Shown here piece by piece: positions 46,571-59,300 of a DNA stretch of 64,000 nt (its first letter is position 1; every line of letters begins with the position of its first letter). Under the pieces are notes generated by a model. It was not told the DNA's origin. It saw only the letters and a program-made list of their open reading frames with translations, and searched no databases. The DNA is from Lingula anatina. Taxonomy: Eukaryota > Brachiopoda > Lingulata > Lingulida > Lingulidae. The stretch covers positions 506,107 to 570,106 of the forward strand of contig NW_019774436.1 in assembly GCF_001039355.2 (NCBI RefSeq). Reading direction: 5' to 3'. Position numbers and translations under genes: made by a program.

Positions 46571-49500
46571 TTATAGTCTATTAAGAATGGTCATGCATTT
46601 ATTCTTGGCAATATTTACAATTACTCTATATTCATAAATGCTCAAGAAAAAGTGCCTCACTTCTGCCTTGGCCAGGACATAACTTCCATATTTCCCCAGC
46701 TTCCATGTCATGCTGAGTAAGAGTTTACTGTCTTCATTGTCTCCCGAGTTCATATATTCTATGGTCAGGGTATTTCCTGAGACGGAGTGCTCCTTGAACC
46801 CTGATAAAACTGACATCTGAGACAGAGCCTTGTCATACCTGCAATTATCAAGAACCTTTCAAAAAAAAGACAGATGAGCTATACTAGGTACATTAATTTG
46901 ATGTTGTTTCTTTGATATACAGTATTAGTGCATATTTCATTAACTAATTACTATCATTATTTAAATAATATTGTAATCAACCCAAAAAATTAGCAAAATG
47001 ACAACTATAAAACAGTCAGTTAAAAGTCAAACTTAATATACCACTGCAAATCTTGTTTTGCTTTTTGGTCTTCTATTTTCTTAACCCTGGCAACCTCCTC
47101 AAGTTCTTTTTTACTCTCTCCTAAAAGTCCTTGCAACCTTTCACTAAGACCTTGAAACTTTATCATTTTCTCCTTTGCTTCATGGGTTGCTTCTTCACAT
47201 TGCTTTATGGATTCCTGCACTTCTTTAAGTTCCTTTTCCTAAGGACATTGGTATAGGTAAAAAAACTTTATATCAAAATTTGATCAAGATATTTCTTATA
47301 GGAACAGACAATCCCATTAGAAAATAAATAAATAAAATTAAAGTAATATAAATGTATGTACTTAATCAAATCATATCATTAAATTTTCTTTTCTCATTTT
47401 TTCATACCTTTTAGCATGGATTCATGGTTTCAATGAAATATAGTCTTGTATATGCAAATTAATGTATAAACACTTATGAATTAGAAAGGTCACAAAATAA
47501 CAATTTACCTTTTCTTTCATATTCAGTGGTAATTGTGGGATTTCATTACTCTCCTTGTTTCCATTAAGTAAGCCTAGTTTCTCATTCAGCATAGCACTAT
47601 TTTGGAGAGATGCATCTAGTTTACTTTTCTGGAAATAAATTATATACTTAATATGAAAGTACACATTTGTTATACAACTATCTTATGTTTTTCTTATATT
47701 GTTTTACTGACACCTACTTTTTCATATCACATTTTTTTTTCTGATTTTTAAAACCAAACCAAGAAATCCCCCGGGCTTATCTTCTATAATATTTTACCAG
47801 AATGAAAATTAAAGATAGCTTTCTTTGGAATTTCAAAATTAAAATCTTCTGTTTAATGTGTTTTAATATTTTATGGGTTACCTTTGTCTCAACTTCTTTC
47901 ATTTCTTCTGTCAAGCTATGCACCCTTTCTGAATAAGTTCTGTATGCTGGAATGAATAAAAAAAAATTAAGAAAAAAAAAGAAATTAAAAAAAAAAGAAC
48001 ATTTGCTTGAATTTTAGTTAATTATAGTTTCCCCCCTTTGGCTGTTAATTCCTATCCATTCACAGTATGTTATTAACTTGTATCCTATTTGGAAATGAAC
48101 CTGTTCTTGAGTCTATCAATCCTGACCATACATGTCAACTGATACACAGAAAATCTGTCACTATGCTAAAGTGACCTTTAACAACAAAATCAGCTAGCCC
48201 TTTAAATGCTATTTTCTGCATAATTAAATAAAAAATTTTCGACAGAATGAAGATGGAATAAAACTGAAAAATTGCCACAGCAATTTATCAAAAAGAGGGA
48301 AAAAAATGCGCATCATTTGCTATTACCTTTCTCCACATGGTCTAAGTCTTCCAGTAACTTTGCTTTCTTATCATCCATCTGTTCCTTCAGCTCACGAACA
48401 TGTTCTCTGCCTGCTTTGAAGTCAGCATCTACAGAGATGAAAGTGTAAGAATATCAAGTTATACCAAATTAACCAATATTTTTTGAGTAAGGCCAATTAT
48501 CTAATTGAGTCCAGTTGCTATCAGGTAGAAATAAATATATAACGTTTTAGAGGAGATTACTTCTAAAATGCATGTTATGAATAAAGAGATATACACATAA
48601 TTTATCAAAATAGAATTTGTCAAGTATATTTTCAAAAGAGAATTGTCATTTGTTAATTTTTCTACAAGTTAGGCAGATGATAGAGACCATGTCGCCTTCA
48701 TAGGTAGACAGTGTGATAAGCCTGTTTACTAAATAGATTGGCATGCTTTGCATTGTTAACCGATAATCTTAATATATTATATCAGACAAAGCTGCAGAAA
48801 AATCAAATCTTGTGAATATCTCATTAATAATTAGTATTGATCCATGTACACTATCTGTAAAATCTTTGTCATCATTACACAAGAAACAATAAAAGGTATT
48901 TCACTAAAGAAAATGCTATATTCACCTTCCTGTGAGGTATCAGGCCACTTGTCTTCACTTTCTGCTAGGCACTCTAAAAGTTTCAATTTGGACTGCAGTT
49001 CAATGGCTGTATTCTTAAGTAAACTGAATTGTTGCTAAAAAATAAGAATTGTTCTTTTAAAAATAATAGTTCTGTTAAAAATCCAATATATTGCATTTAG
49101 GTAATCTAGTTAAAGAAAATATTTAGACATCAAAATGTTAAGGAAAAAGAAGATATTAAATTGTTTTACTCGACATTTAAAACTTGGAAGAAAGAAAAGT
49201 CTATAACCTTAAGATACCCAAGCTTGACTTTGAACGTTGTGCAAAGATCTCCTTGTTCCAACTCATCTCTCTTAGAAACTAAATCAAACTTCCTCTTCCT
49301 CAGGTCTTCAATATTTCTGTAATTAAATACAGTAAACACATATGATGATGTACATATACAGGTACATAATTAATTTAATTACTAATGTTTACTCAGCAGT
49401 TATGTATTAAATTGAAATACTAGTACTTCCCCTGGCTCCTTAACCTTTAAGAACACATACACTTATGTCTAATAGTAACACTAGTAAATGTGCAGTGTTA

Positions 49501-49777
49501 AATAATTGTGACGATTCCTTATTTATCTCATTTACCTCTAAGGAAGTATCAAACATTAGATCCAACACTGAGTGACCGTGGAAGAGACGTACAAATTGAG
49601 TAAAATAGGTTTCATATTTTGTAACTATAAATGGCGTTTTTCGACGTACCCCTTTATCTCCTGGAGCTTATTTGGGTGTTCACTTGCCATCTTGCTGATT
49701 TTAATGAAATGCTTTACAATGTTTTGAAACAACAAGTGGACAGCCTTCTCATATTTTTGCGCCCTCAATTTACGCAT
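46571..49777 (-). CDS. Coiled-coil protein, possibly kinetochore-related
   Basis: Eight exons, 49777-49650, 49316-49208, 49034-48926, 48428-48327, 47946-47882, 47628-47509, 47238-47042 and 46838-46571, join in phase to 365 residues. The start is the first ATG, with an in-frame stop 9 nt upstream. The middle is charged heptad-like sequence (for example EKELKEVQESIKQCEEATHE). After WYDKAL the last ~90 residues look globular and beta-rich (GNTLTIEYM, LLLSMTWKLG). A long coiled coil ending in a small RWD-like domain is the layout of Spc24/Spc25 and KNL1-type kinetochore proteins, and MASEHPNKLQEI faintly recalls NUF2. I do not recognise the ortholog. The last 28 residues may be read-through of a further intron (GTGAGG donor after KAE). 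A promoter shared with DHX34 carries a CDE/CHR-like pair. Confidence 0.75.
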
Positions 49778-49968
49778 GCGTTGGCATTAAATGGGTCATT
49801 CAAGATAAGCCCGCGCACGTTTGGTTTGCAGGTTTTTGGAGCAGCAGGAAGATGGGTAACGTTGAAATGTAGTGTTATTGTTGTGTGAAGATGTGATGAA
49901 AGTCTAAGGCAACTGTAGATGCACAACTGTCTAAATTATGTCAGTTATCACACGAAACAGAAGAGAAA
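49778..49968. promoter_or_regulatory. Short bidirectional promoter with CDE/CHR-like pair
   Basis: Only 191 bp separate the two divergent start codons. On the minus strand CGCGGG (49815-49810), five nucleotides, then CTTGAA (49804-49799) resembles the cyclin A2 CDE/CHR arrangement, which has a 3-nt gap between the same two words. A GAAGATGG word at 49840-49847 could bind a YY1-like factor. No TATA box is evident. Confidence 0.5.
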
Positions 49969-50330
49969 ATGCCGAGGACAGAAAATGATCGAGATGGAGA
50001 AAAACTAAAAAGGGACGAGAGACACAGATCAGCAACAGACTCGCATCATAGTAGACACAGACACGATAGAAACAAAAAGAAGCATAAACACAAACATGGG
50101 CACAGAGGGAGAAGCAGGTCTTCAAGTAGGAGTGGTAAAGACAGGGAGGAGAGAGAGGCTCACAGATCTAGAGAAAGTTGTTCTACTTCACCCCACAGAA
50201 GAAAACAAGAAGACAGACATGATTCTAAAGACAGATATGATTCTTCTCCAACTCTGTATATAGACAGGCACAAGGAAAGAAAACAGTATGGGGAGGATGA
50301 GAAAGTTGTTGAAAATTCAACTACATATTT
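49969..50330 (+). other. SR-like N-terminal extension of DHX34
   Basis: The first ~120 residues are Arg/Ser/His/Lys/Asp-rich ([20 protein letters not shown], then [19 protein letters not shown]). The segment looks disordered and SR/RD-like, suggesting contact with splicing or exon-junction proteins. The conserved family core begins only at about residue 160 ([12 protein letters not shown]). Confidence 0.75.
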
Positions 50331-53300
50331 GAAGCACAAACATGAAACAGAAGCTACAACCTCTGTAACACAGGGTGACCATTCACAAGAAGTGGTTGAG
50401 AGCTCTTCAGAAAGTGAAAAGGAATTTGATGATTTTGACTTCGAATGTGAAAAATCAACTCTTGACAAAATGTTCTTTAGAGAAGATGACCTAATAAAAA
50501 GGTTTGTCATTAAGAATTAAGCAAAGAATGGATATAAACACCTAAATTGAATTTGAACTGATAAGGAACACAACAAAGGTGTTGAAGTTGCTGCTAAATG
50601 TTTGTCACTCACAGCTGCATGAAAATTTTTAGCAGTCATTCTTTTCAAGTCATATTTATAATAATTGGGTTTTAATCTTTAGGGGCTCACAAGATTATAA
50701 TGACTTCTGGGCATTCCTGAAGAAGTTCAAGGCTTTTAACAGGAAGAAAGCAATGCAGCAAAAAGGTACCAAATGCTGCCTCATTTGCAGATTTAGAATT
50801 GACTTATATTAATATTGACAAATTTGACATATTATTGCTAATTGTTTTTTGGTTATTTATCTGGTTAAAATTGGTTAAATGCACCTATATTAATGGATAA
50901 GAATGATTCACATTATAGAATCAGATATGCCTAAAAGAAAAAATGTAAGATTGCAAGAATGTATATATGAAAACAATTTGATTTTTTTCTTATCATATTC
51001 TTTTTTTTTTTTTATTGTTTAGTTTTCATATTTGCATTTCAAGATATTCTTTTTCCAGGTAACAGATCTAAATCAAATTTGAAAGAGAGCAAGTTAGGTA
51101 TACCAATGAAGTATGACAAAAGATACAAGATCAATCTCTCTGTGGCAACTAAGGACATGGAAGATATGTTGAAGTATGGAAGAAGTAAGCACAAAGGTAA
51201 AAACCCATTTGAAATTCTTACATCTTGTCTAAGATCAACAGTAACAACCCTAGATTTCTGCAAATGAGATAAGTTAATTTTGACAATAGCAATTTCGCAA
51301 GAAAAGATGCATTTTCAGGTATCCTTTTATTCCAGAAAAATCTCAATTGAACAAGGAGAGGATAGCTGAATTTAGAAGCATCTTGTTGCATTACTTTGAT
51401 TTTTGCCAGAAGCAGAAGGTAATAGAAAACAGACCATTTAATAAAAAAAATAACATTTTATTTATACATTGCATTAGTCATTCTTATTTTTTAACTTTTA
51501 TTATTGTTTTGACTGCCATTTTAATAGAGTTTGATATAAAGCTAGATCTAGAGGGTTTACTAATTTCTTGTGCATTTTTGGCAAAGGCCCTACAGGTTTT
51601 CCCCTACTTAGCAAGTATTTGATATTTTCCTGTCCATTGTAAGTTTCACTGTAATACCTAATAGGTTCTTTAAATAGATCATTTAAGGCACATTGTCTGT
51701 TGCACACCAATAAAAATTTGAAATACTTCTCAGAATTTCCTCATTATTTTTCCAGTTTTCAAAATTAATTAAGATAAAGAAGGACCAGCAAAATCTGCCC
51801 ATATATCAGTATAAGGAAAAGATAATTGAAACACTGAAAGAGTACCAGGTAATTGTGGTGGCTGGAGACACGGGCTGTGGAAAGTCAACACAGGTATGTA
51901 CTTAATAACAGGTGTCCCTAAATGTCTGTGTTAACAATTTAAGGTCCATGTCTAATTTCTGCTTTCTTGCTGTCATTTTCTTTTACTAAACTGCTGATCT
52001 TTGGGTCCAATATGGTATTCATGACTCAGTTTTAAGTTTTCAAATCAAGGTGTGTTATTTGTTGAAAATATATAAATTTTCTGTTGTTATTCTAGGTTCC
52101 CCAGTACTTATTACAAGCAGGCTACACTAACATTGCCTGCACCCAACCCAGGAGAATTGCCTGTATTTCTCTCAGTAAAAGAGTGGGTTATGAAACACTG
52201 AATGAATATGGATCAGAAGTTGCCTATCAGGTACGTAGAGGGACATGTTAATAAAACTGCTTAACTTGGTTAAATCTGCATATTTTATTAAAGCGTTCAA
52301 TTCCCGACTAAATCAAATTGTGTTATCTATACTGTTGCAAGTTACTTTATTGAATGGGAAATAGACAGATATTACCTTTCTTTATAGGTTAGATTTGAAA
52401 GATCCAGAACAAGAGCCACCAGAATAATTTTCCTGACAGAAGGTACCTTTGAATTCCCTTACTTTACTATATTGGGTTCTCATTGTATAATGGTTAAATT
52501 TTAGATTAAAGGGATAGATGAATCTGAGAGAGAAAGAGAGAGACAGATGTACACGTTTGATCTGTTAAGTAACAAGATAATTACAGAAACTGATGGTTTT
52601 GTTTGAATATATAATGAAAAAAGATGCAACCTTAACCTGCAAAATATAATTGATTTCTTATGAATACACAATATTTGTTGTTGAAGGTCTATTACTAAGG
52701 CAGATGACAACGGACCCTTTCCTTAAACAGTACAATGTCATTGTAATAGATGAGGTAGGCTGAATAAAATTAAATAATGGATAGAATTATAATATATACC
52801 CTACATTTTATTACTAATATTGCAACCATTTTACTTCTATAGATTTGAGATTGGGAGCAATTGTCCTATTTCTTACTCTTTTCTTTGGTTTGGAGGTCAA
52901 AAAGTATTAGGGAAGAAGTTAAATAATGAAATGGTTCTGAATTGAAGCAGGGCACTGGAGGTCATTGTATGAAGCTGTTTATGTAGAGATCATTAAAAAT
53001 GAAATATAGAATATTGTGGATGCATAAAGATTTTTTGTCATCTTTACCTAAAGAAAAGCATTCTATCTTTTGATTTGGATCGGTCAAAAGTAATGTACAT
53101 TATTGTGATATGAGTGCATTTTCCAATTTGTGCTTGCATCATTTTAAATCTCATGTTTTTATTGCATATTTGGTGATTTTCTATGAACACATTTCCTAAA
53201 ATACTTACATCTTAGTCATGTCTGTACTTCAGGTTCATGAGCGTCACATCTACACTGACTTCTTGCTTGGTGTTGTCAAGTGTCTACTTCAGCATCGGGA

Positions 53301-56300
53301 TGACATCAAAGTGGTCCTCATGTCAGCCACCATCAACATTGACATGTTCAGTGGATACTTTGATCATGCCCCAGTCATCAAGGTACAGCCCAGAACTTTA
53401 TAATTATTAAAATTGAAAATATTGCTTAAATAAAGAGAAGGACATAGACTCATTATCTTACATCTTGAGAATATGCTTTTGACAAATCTAGATATATAGA
53501 ATTTATTTTACAAGTATTTGAGAAATCAACCATTTACATAGTGGAATGATTAAGTTAGTATTTATTTAGGTGCCAGGGCGTCTGTACCCTATACAGTTGC
53601 AGTATCACCCCATTGACCAAGCAGATAAAGAGGAAAAAAAGGGAAAAATTGATCCATCACCTTACCTAAAGATAATGCAAATGATAAATCACAAAGTAAG
53701 TATTTAGTCCTGCTTACATTATCATTATGATTATATCAATATTTATTTTCAAAAAAAAAATGGTTTGAGCATTTGAATATTTTGAATTGATAAACATATT
53801 AATAGAATACATATATGTTGCTCCATTATCTGATGCTGTTGGTGTAGCACTGTTTACAAAGCTGCTTACGTCACATGGCAAGGACGTTATATCTAATTTG
53901 ACTCAAAATTATGCAAATAAGTGTGCTGGACTATGGTATTGTAGTTTGTGAAAGCATCTCATAACCTTAATTTATAAACAACTAATTGCGCACTATTTGG
54001 CTCCTGTTTTAGTACCCAGACTCTGAGCGCGGTGATCTTCTGATATTCCTCAGTGGCATGGCAGAGATCATGACATTGGTGGAGGCAGCTAACATGTTTG
54101 CTCAGAAATCCAAGAGATGGATTGTTCTGCCTCTTCACAGTGCTCTCTCAATCTCAGAGCAGGACAAGGTGTGTATGGCCCAGTGTGTAGTGAAATATAA
54201 GAAAGGAAAGTCAAATAAAAAGATATGTTCACTTGATAGATTCATGAGATTTCAGAAATAAAAGTGTTCATTTGTTTTGATCAAAGTTTCAGCCATTTTC
54301 TGAATTTCAAAATTTCATTTTCTCTTAGAGGTAAGATATGCTTAATGCATACTATGATATATTTATCTTGAATTGCAGTATTGAAATATATTTCTAAATG
54401 AAAATTATGATTAAGTGTATCTTTTTTGTTCCCAGGTTTTTGATTATCCTCCTGAAGGCATTAGAAAGTGCATTATCTCAACAAATATTGCTGAAACATC
54501 AGTCACCATTGATGGTGTCAGGTTTATTGTGGACTCTGGGAAGGTAGGTTATTAACTTCCAATCAGCATAGGTCAGGATAGTAGATTCTTCTCTATTTAC
54601 ATTTAGGTTCATTTCACTGAATCATCAAAATTGAAGCGTTTTTTATCTTCCTTAGGTCAAAGAGATGAGCTATGATCCTAAGTATAAGATGCGTAAATTG
54701 CAAGAATTCTGGATCAGTAGAGCTAGTGCTGAGCAAAGAAAAGGCAGAGCAGGTAAATTTCAATAATATGTGTATTTGACCACAACATTCATACCTTATT
54801 AAACATTTTATTCAAAATTGAAACTAAATGAGCTAAAGAAAATGAATGAACCCATTAAAGACATATTCAAGGTGAATTATAAATGCATCTCTTTCAATTG
54901 AAATATATTTTTATTGTCATATGATTGAACAATTATCATCACTTCTCACAGGAAGAACTGGGCCAGGTGTGTGTTACCGTTTGTATGATGAGAGTGACTA
55001 TGATGCCTTCCAGGAGTATGCCACTCCTGAGATACAGAGGGTACCACTGGATACTTTGATCCTTCAGATGGTCTCTATGGGGCTACCTGATGCTAGAAAG
55101 TAAGTTCATAACATCTGTCTATATTTTTTGGTTACTTGAATCTGTGTGAGACTAGAGATACCTATATTGAAATATGAGCAGCATATACTTGTAAAATAAA
55201 GTTTATATGAATATCTTTTGTAACTTCAGGTTTCCATTCATTGAACCACCATCTGACAGCAGCATAGAAAATTCTGTGGCTTTTCTAAAGGAACAGGTCA
55301 GCTCATTTTCCCATATCCTATTATGTTTTAAAATTGTACTCATATATTAATGTGAAATTTAGTGTCAAATTTAATCAAGGTAGATAATAAAGCATTTCTA
55401 ACTCAATTGCTTTTACTCTAGATCTTATTAAATGCTACAAAGTATCACTGTTTTTGTGATAGGTTATATATCTGTTCACAGGGGGCTCTTACAGAAGATG
55501 AGAAACTAACCCCTATTGGTGAGATGCTTGCCCAGTTACCCGTGGATGTAGTCATTGGAAAAATGCTCATACTTGGTTCCATATTTCAAGTAAGAGATTT
55601 TATAGTGATGGTAATTTTGAGTAATAATGTAATAATAATTGTATAACAAAAAAAACATTATCAGTCATGTTTTTACAGTGTGACAAATTAAAGACACTGA
55701 TTAGGTTTTTCTTTCAGATGATTGACCCTGTGTTGTCCATTGCTGCTGCCCTCAGTGTCCAGTCTCCTTTCACCAGCCGAGCTCACACTGACCATGATGC
55801 CATTGTAAGCCGATAAATGAGCAAATAATTATGTTTCAATAACTCTTTGGTCTTTGTACTTCTGTTATTTTAAAGAAATAATTCTAGAAAGGTGTGTTTC
55901 AGCCTGGGTTTCTTATGCCTGGAAATCGACCTTTTTTGCATCATCAAACAGCCAGGTTACAAAGGTCATAAATTGTGGTATGAACAAATCTTTGAGTCCA
56001 ATAAAGGTTCATGTAAACAATGCATGTAAAATATTTGGATAATTGTTTCTGGCAAGGGAATTTCCAGCACTGAAGATATTTTTTTATTAAGTGATAAAAT
56101 TTTAACTCCTCAGAGCTCTAGGAAGTCCATTGAATCTGACCATGGGGACCCCTTTACTTTGCTTAATGCTTTTGATGAATGGATTCAGGTGAGACATTTT
56201 CTTATGGAAGAAATTAAAATTGTGCACATGCATGTTCTATATAACTGAATATCTACCTATGAAAAGTTTTCTTCACTAAATTCCGATGTGTGTATGTATA

Positions 56301-59300
56301 GTGTCCATCATACTTCCGTTGTCATGAATTTCGGCTTCCTTCTTCCTGGTCACCATCTCAAAATTTAGTTCAGTTAAAACAAAAGCTTTCATTTTTTCAA
56401 AATAATTTCTTTGGTTGGAAAAAACTTTTCATTTATAAGCCTTAGATCTCTAATTCTTTTTGCATCACTCTGCAGTAAAGTGATTTGCCTCTCCCCTAGT
56501 ATAGCCATTTCTTTTCAGAATATATTTGTATCTTGTGAGACTCCTCTTTCCAGCTTATTGTATTCCACCACAATGGGCTATTGCACCCTTGTGGATGATA
56601 CAGATGATGTGTTCATATAATCTGCATACTATCCGCCTCTTTGATGTTGACCTGATCGTTGTCTTCTACAGAAACCCTGTCTTCATGTTCAACTACATTT
56701 AAGTTTTGGATGCTATGTATAATAACCTTGAGCTTGTTCCAAGGTGAATTTTGTACCAGTATTTCTTTAAATGTATATATCTTGATAGCTTACAGTTTGT
56801 TTATCTGCTTTAGGTAAAAGCAGAGGGAAGAGGTACAAGAAAGTGGTGTAAAAGAAAGGGATTAGAAGAACAGAGATTTTATGAGATGACCAAGCTTAAG
56901 AGGCAGTTCCAGGAGTTGCTGAAGGTGAACATATCTCATCCTTGTATAATAATGATGAGAGATTTTCAATTAGAATTTTGAAAATGTCAAGGTTGTACAT
57001 GTATAAAACTAACGAAGAGTTCCAGACCTGGAGATATGTATTGAATGAATGTTTGTTTGTTTATTTATTTGTTTGTTTGTTTGTTCGTTCATTCATTCAT
57101 TCATTCATTCATTCATTCATTCTTGATGACAACTGTTTCTCAGGACCATGGTCTAGTGGGGCAGGGGTCAGCAGGAGAGGCCCCAGATGAGAGATACTTA
57201 TCCAGTCAAGAGAGGGCTCAGAGACATGGAGACAGGAAGAGGTTGAGGGAGTTGAGGAGGGAGCAGCAAAAAGCCACAAAGAAAAGAAAAGTATTGAAAG
57301 TGACAGATGAGGTAACCACAGTCAGATTTGTCTTTGTCAAATGTTGTTTTATTAATTTTATATACTTACCATGACTAATCTTTTGTGTAAAACTATTAAG
57401 AATGAGCAGCCCAGTTTACTGTTTAAATCATTGTTCCTTTTTTTTTTAATTTTTGTGCCTGTAAAGCTTAAATTGATCAGATAAAGTTTTTTTTTATAAA
57501 TATTTTTGTAGGATTTTAAAGTTAGCAGTGATGAAGAAAATGATGTGGAGGCCAATGTTAAAGATTTGGAATTCAGACTGTCACATGACCTTGATCAGTT
57601 ACAGGTGACATACATAGTTTTTCACATTGTTGATTTTGTTTAAAATCTACACCTCTTAATTCATTTGATTGCTTTATTTTCTAATAATTTTGTTTTGATA
57701 TTTAATGTCTTTAAAAAAATTATTCATAGATAAATATCTTTGTTATTTTTCATTAATCAAATTTTTTTCTTATCTTTGAAAAAAATTTAATTTTTTTGTG
57801 ATAATGATTATTTTAGGAAAAATCCAGTCGCAGTTTTACTCTGCGTGACATCAACCTGTTAAAACTGATCCTGTGCAGTGGACTCTATCCTCAGGTGGCC
57901 ATAGCAGATGAATGCAACTCGTATAAAGCAGACTCCGAGCAGGCATTTCATACAAAGGTGAGATATTGATAGTTTTGTTTATGTAGACATGATTGTATTT
58001 AATGGGCCCAATTCATATGAGATTACACAGACAAAGAGATCCAAATATTTGGACATCTGATTATGCCAAAGTAGTCCTGTAAGAAGAACCATCTTTTTAA
58101 AGATGTTCACAAATAAAGTATATTTAGGAGGAATTTAGTTTGGATTATGAAGGTAAAGGGAAAGTGTTCAGTGAACATTAACACTTTTAACACATTTATG
58201 TCATAGCTCTCATTATTTTTCTTCTGAAAATAAATCTCTTTCCAAATTGGTTTTTGTTTATACAATTAGAGACAATGCAATCTTTGTTATAGAATAATGG
58301 TTAATGATATGATACTATTATATAATTTATTTCAGAGCAAGCCTTTTGTAGTGATCCACCCAACCAGTGTGTTTTCCTACAAGCCAGAGGTCTTACAGTT
58401 ACAAGAGATAGACATGGAAAGAACTGAAGTAGGGAATCAGAAATATGTGATGAGCAGCAAGCATGAACTGGTGGCATTTGTGTAAGTTGATATACCACAA
58501 TGGTTTAGGTCACTGTTTTTGTACCTAGACAAATTGGCTGTATTATTAACACCATGTAATGTACCCAGACCATTAAATCTACAGACTTAATCAGTTAATA
58601 CTGGTGATCATTTTAGGAGCCTTTGAAAACTTCTCATATTATCTTGTATTGAAGATCATTGTTGGAAACCAATAAGCCATACCTTGTAAATCTGATGAGA
58701 GTCCCAGCACTGCAAACCCTGCTACTGTATTCAAACAGCCTGGACACCAATGCTGACTGCACCAGGTGAGAGGGTTGTCCAAACTGTGTGACCAGACACC
58801 CAGGTGACATGGTTATATGATTTTTCTTACTGAAAATAAAGAGAGAGGGGTCAGTGTAAATTGTGGTTAATTCAGCTTGGCGGAATGCAAGTGCTTCATT
58901 ACAGAATCAAAAGATTGTATACCAGTGCTTTTTAGATTGGGTTTTCTTGCATTTTGTTGAAAAGTATTATCCTAAGTTTTCATGAGAAATTTAAGAACGT
59001 GTATGCTCACAATCTGCATTATTTGATGCAGCTTAAGATCAATGGCTCACATCTCTGAAGAATTATAATATCTTAAGTATATGGTTGCATTTCCTTTGTT
59101 GATCAATATGTTAAATCAGATCACACCTTGTCTCTGAGTTAAAAAAATGCCAAGTTGAGCAGTGTTGGTTACCTGGTTATTGCAAATGATGAAGTTAGGC
59201 CAGGCAAAAATGGTTACCAAGAGTGACAAACACCAATTTTGAAGAAATCAGAATCTTTTTCCCTTTTTTTCCTCAAATGGAAAAAAGTATTTGGTATTGG

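Noticed and set aside
49631-49888. Plus-strand 85-residue frame with a hydrophobic start
   Set aside because: It overlaps the first coding exon of the minus-strand coiled-coil gene, which has splice and phase support.
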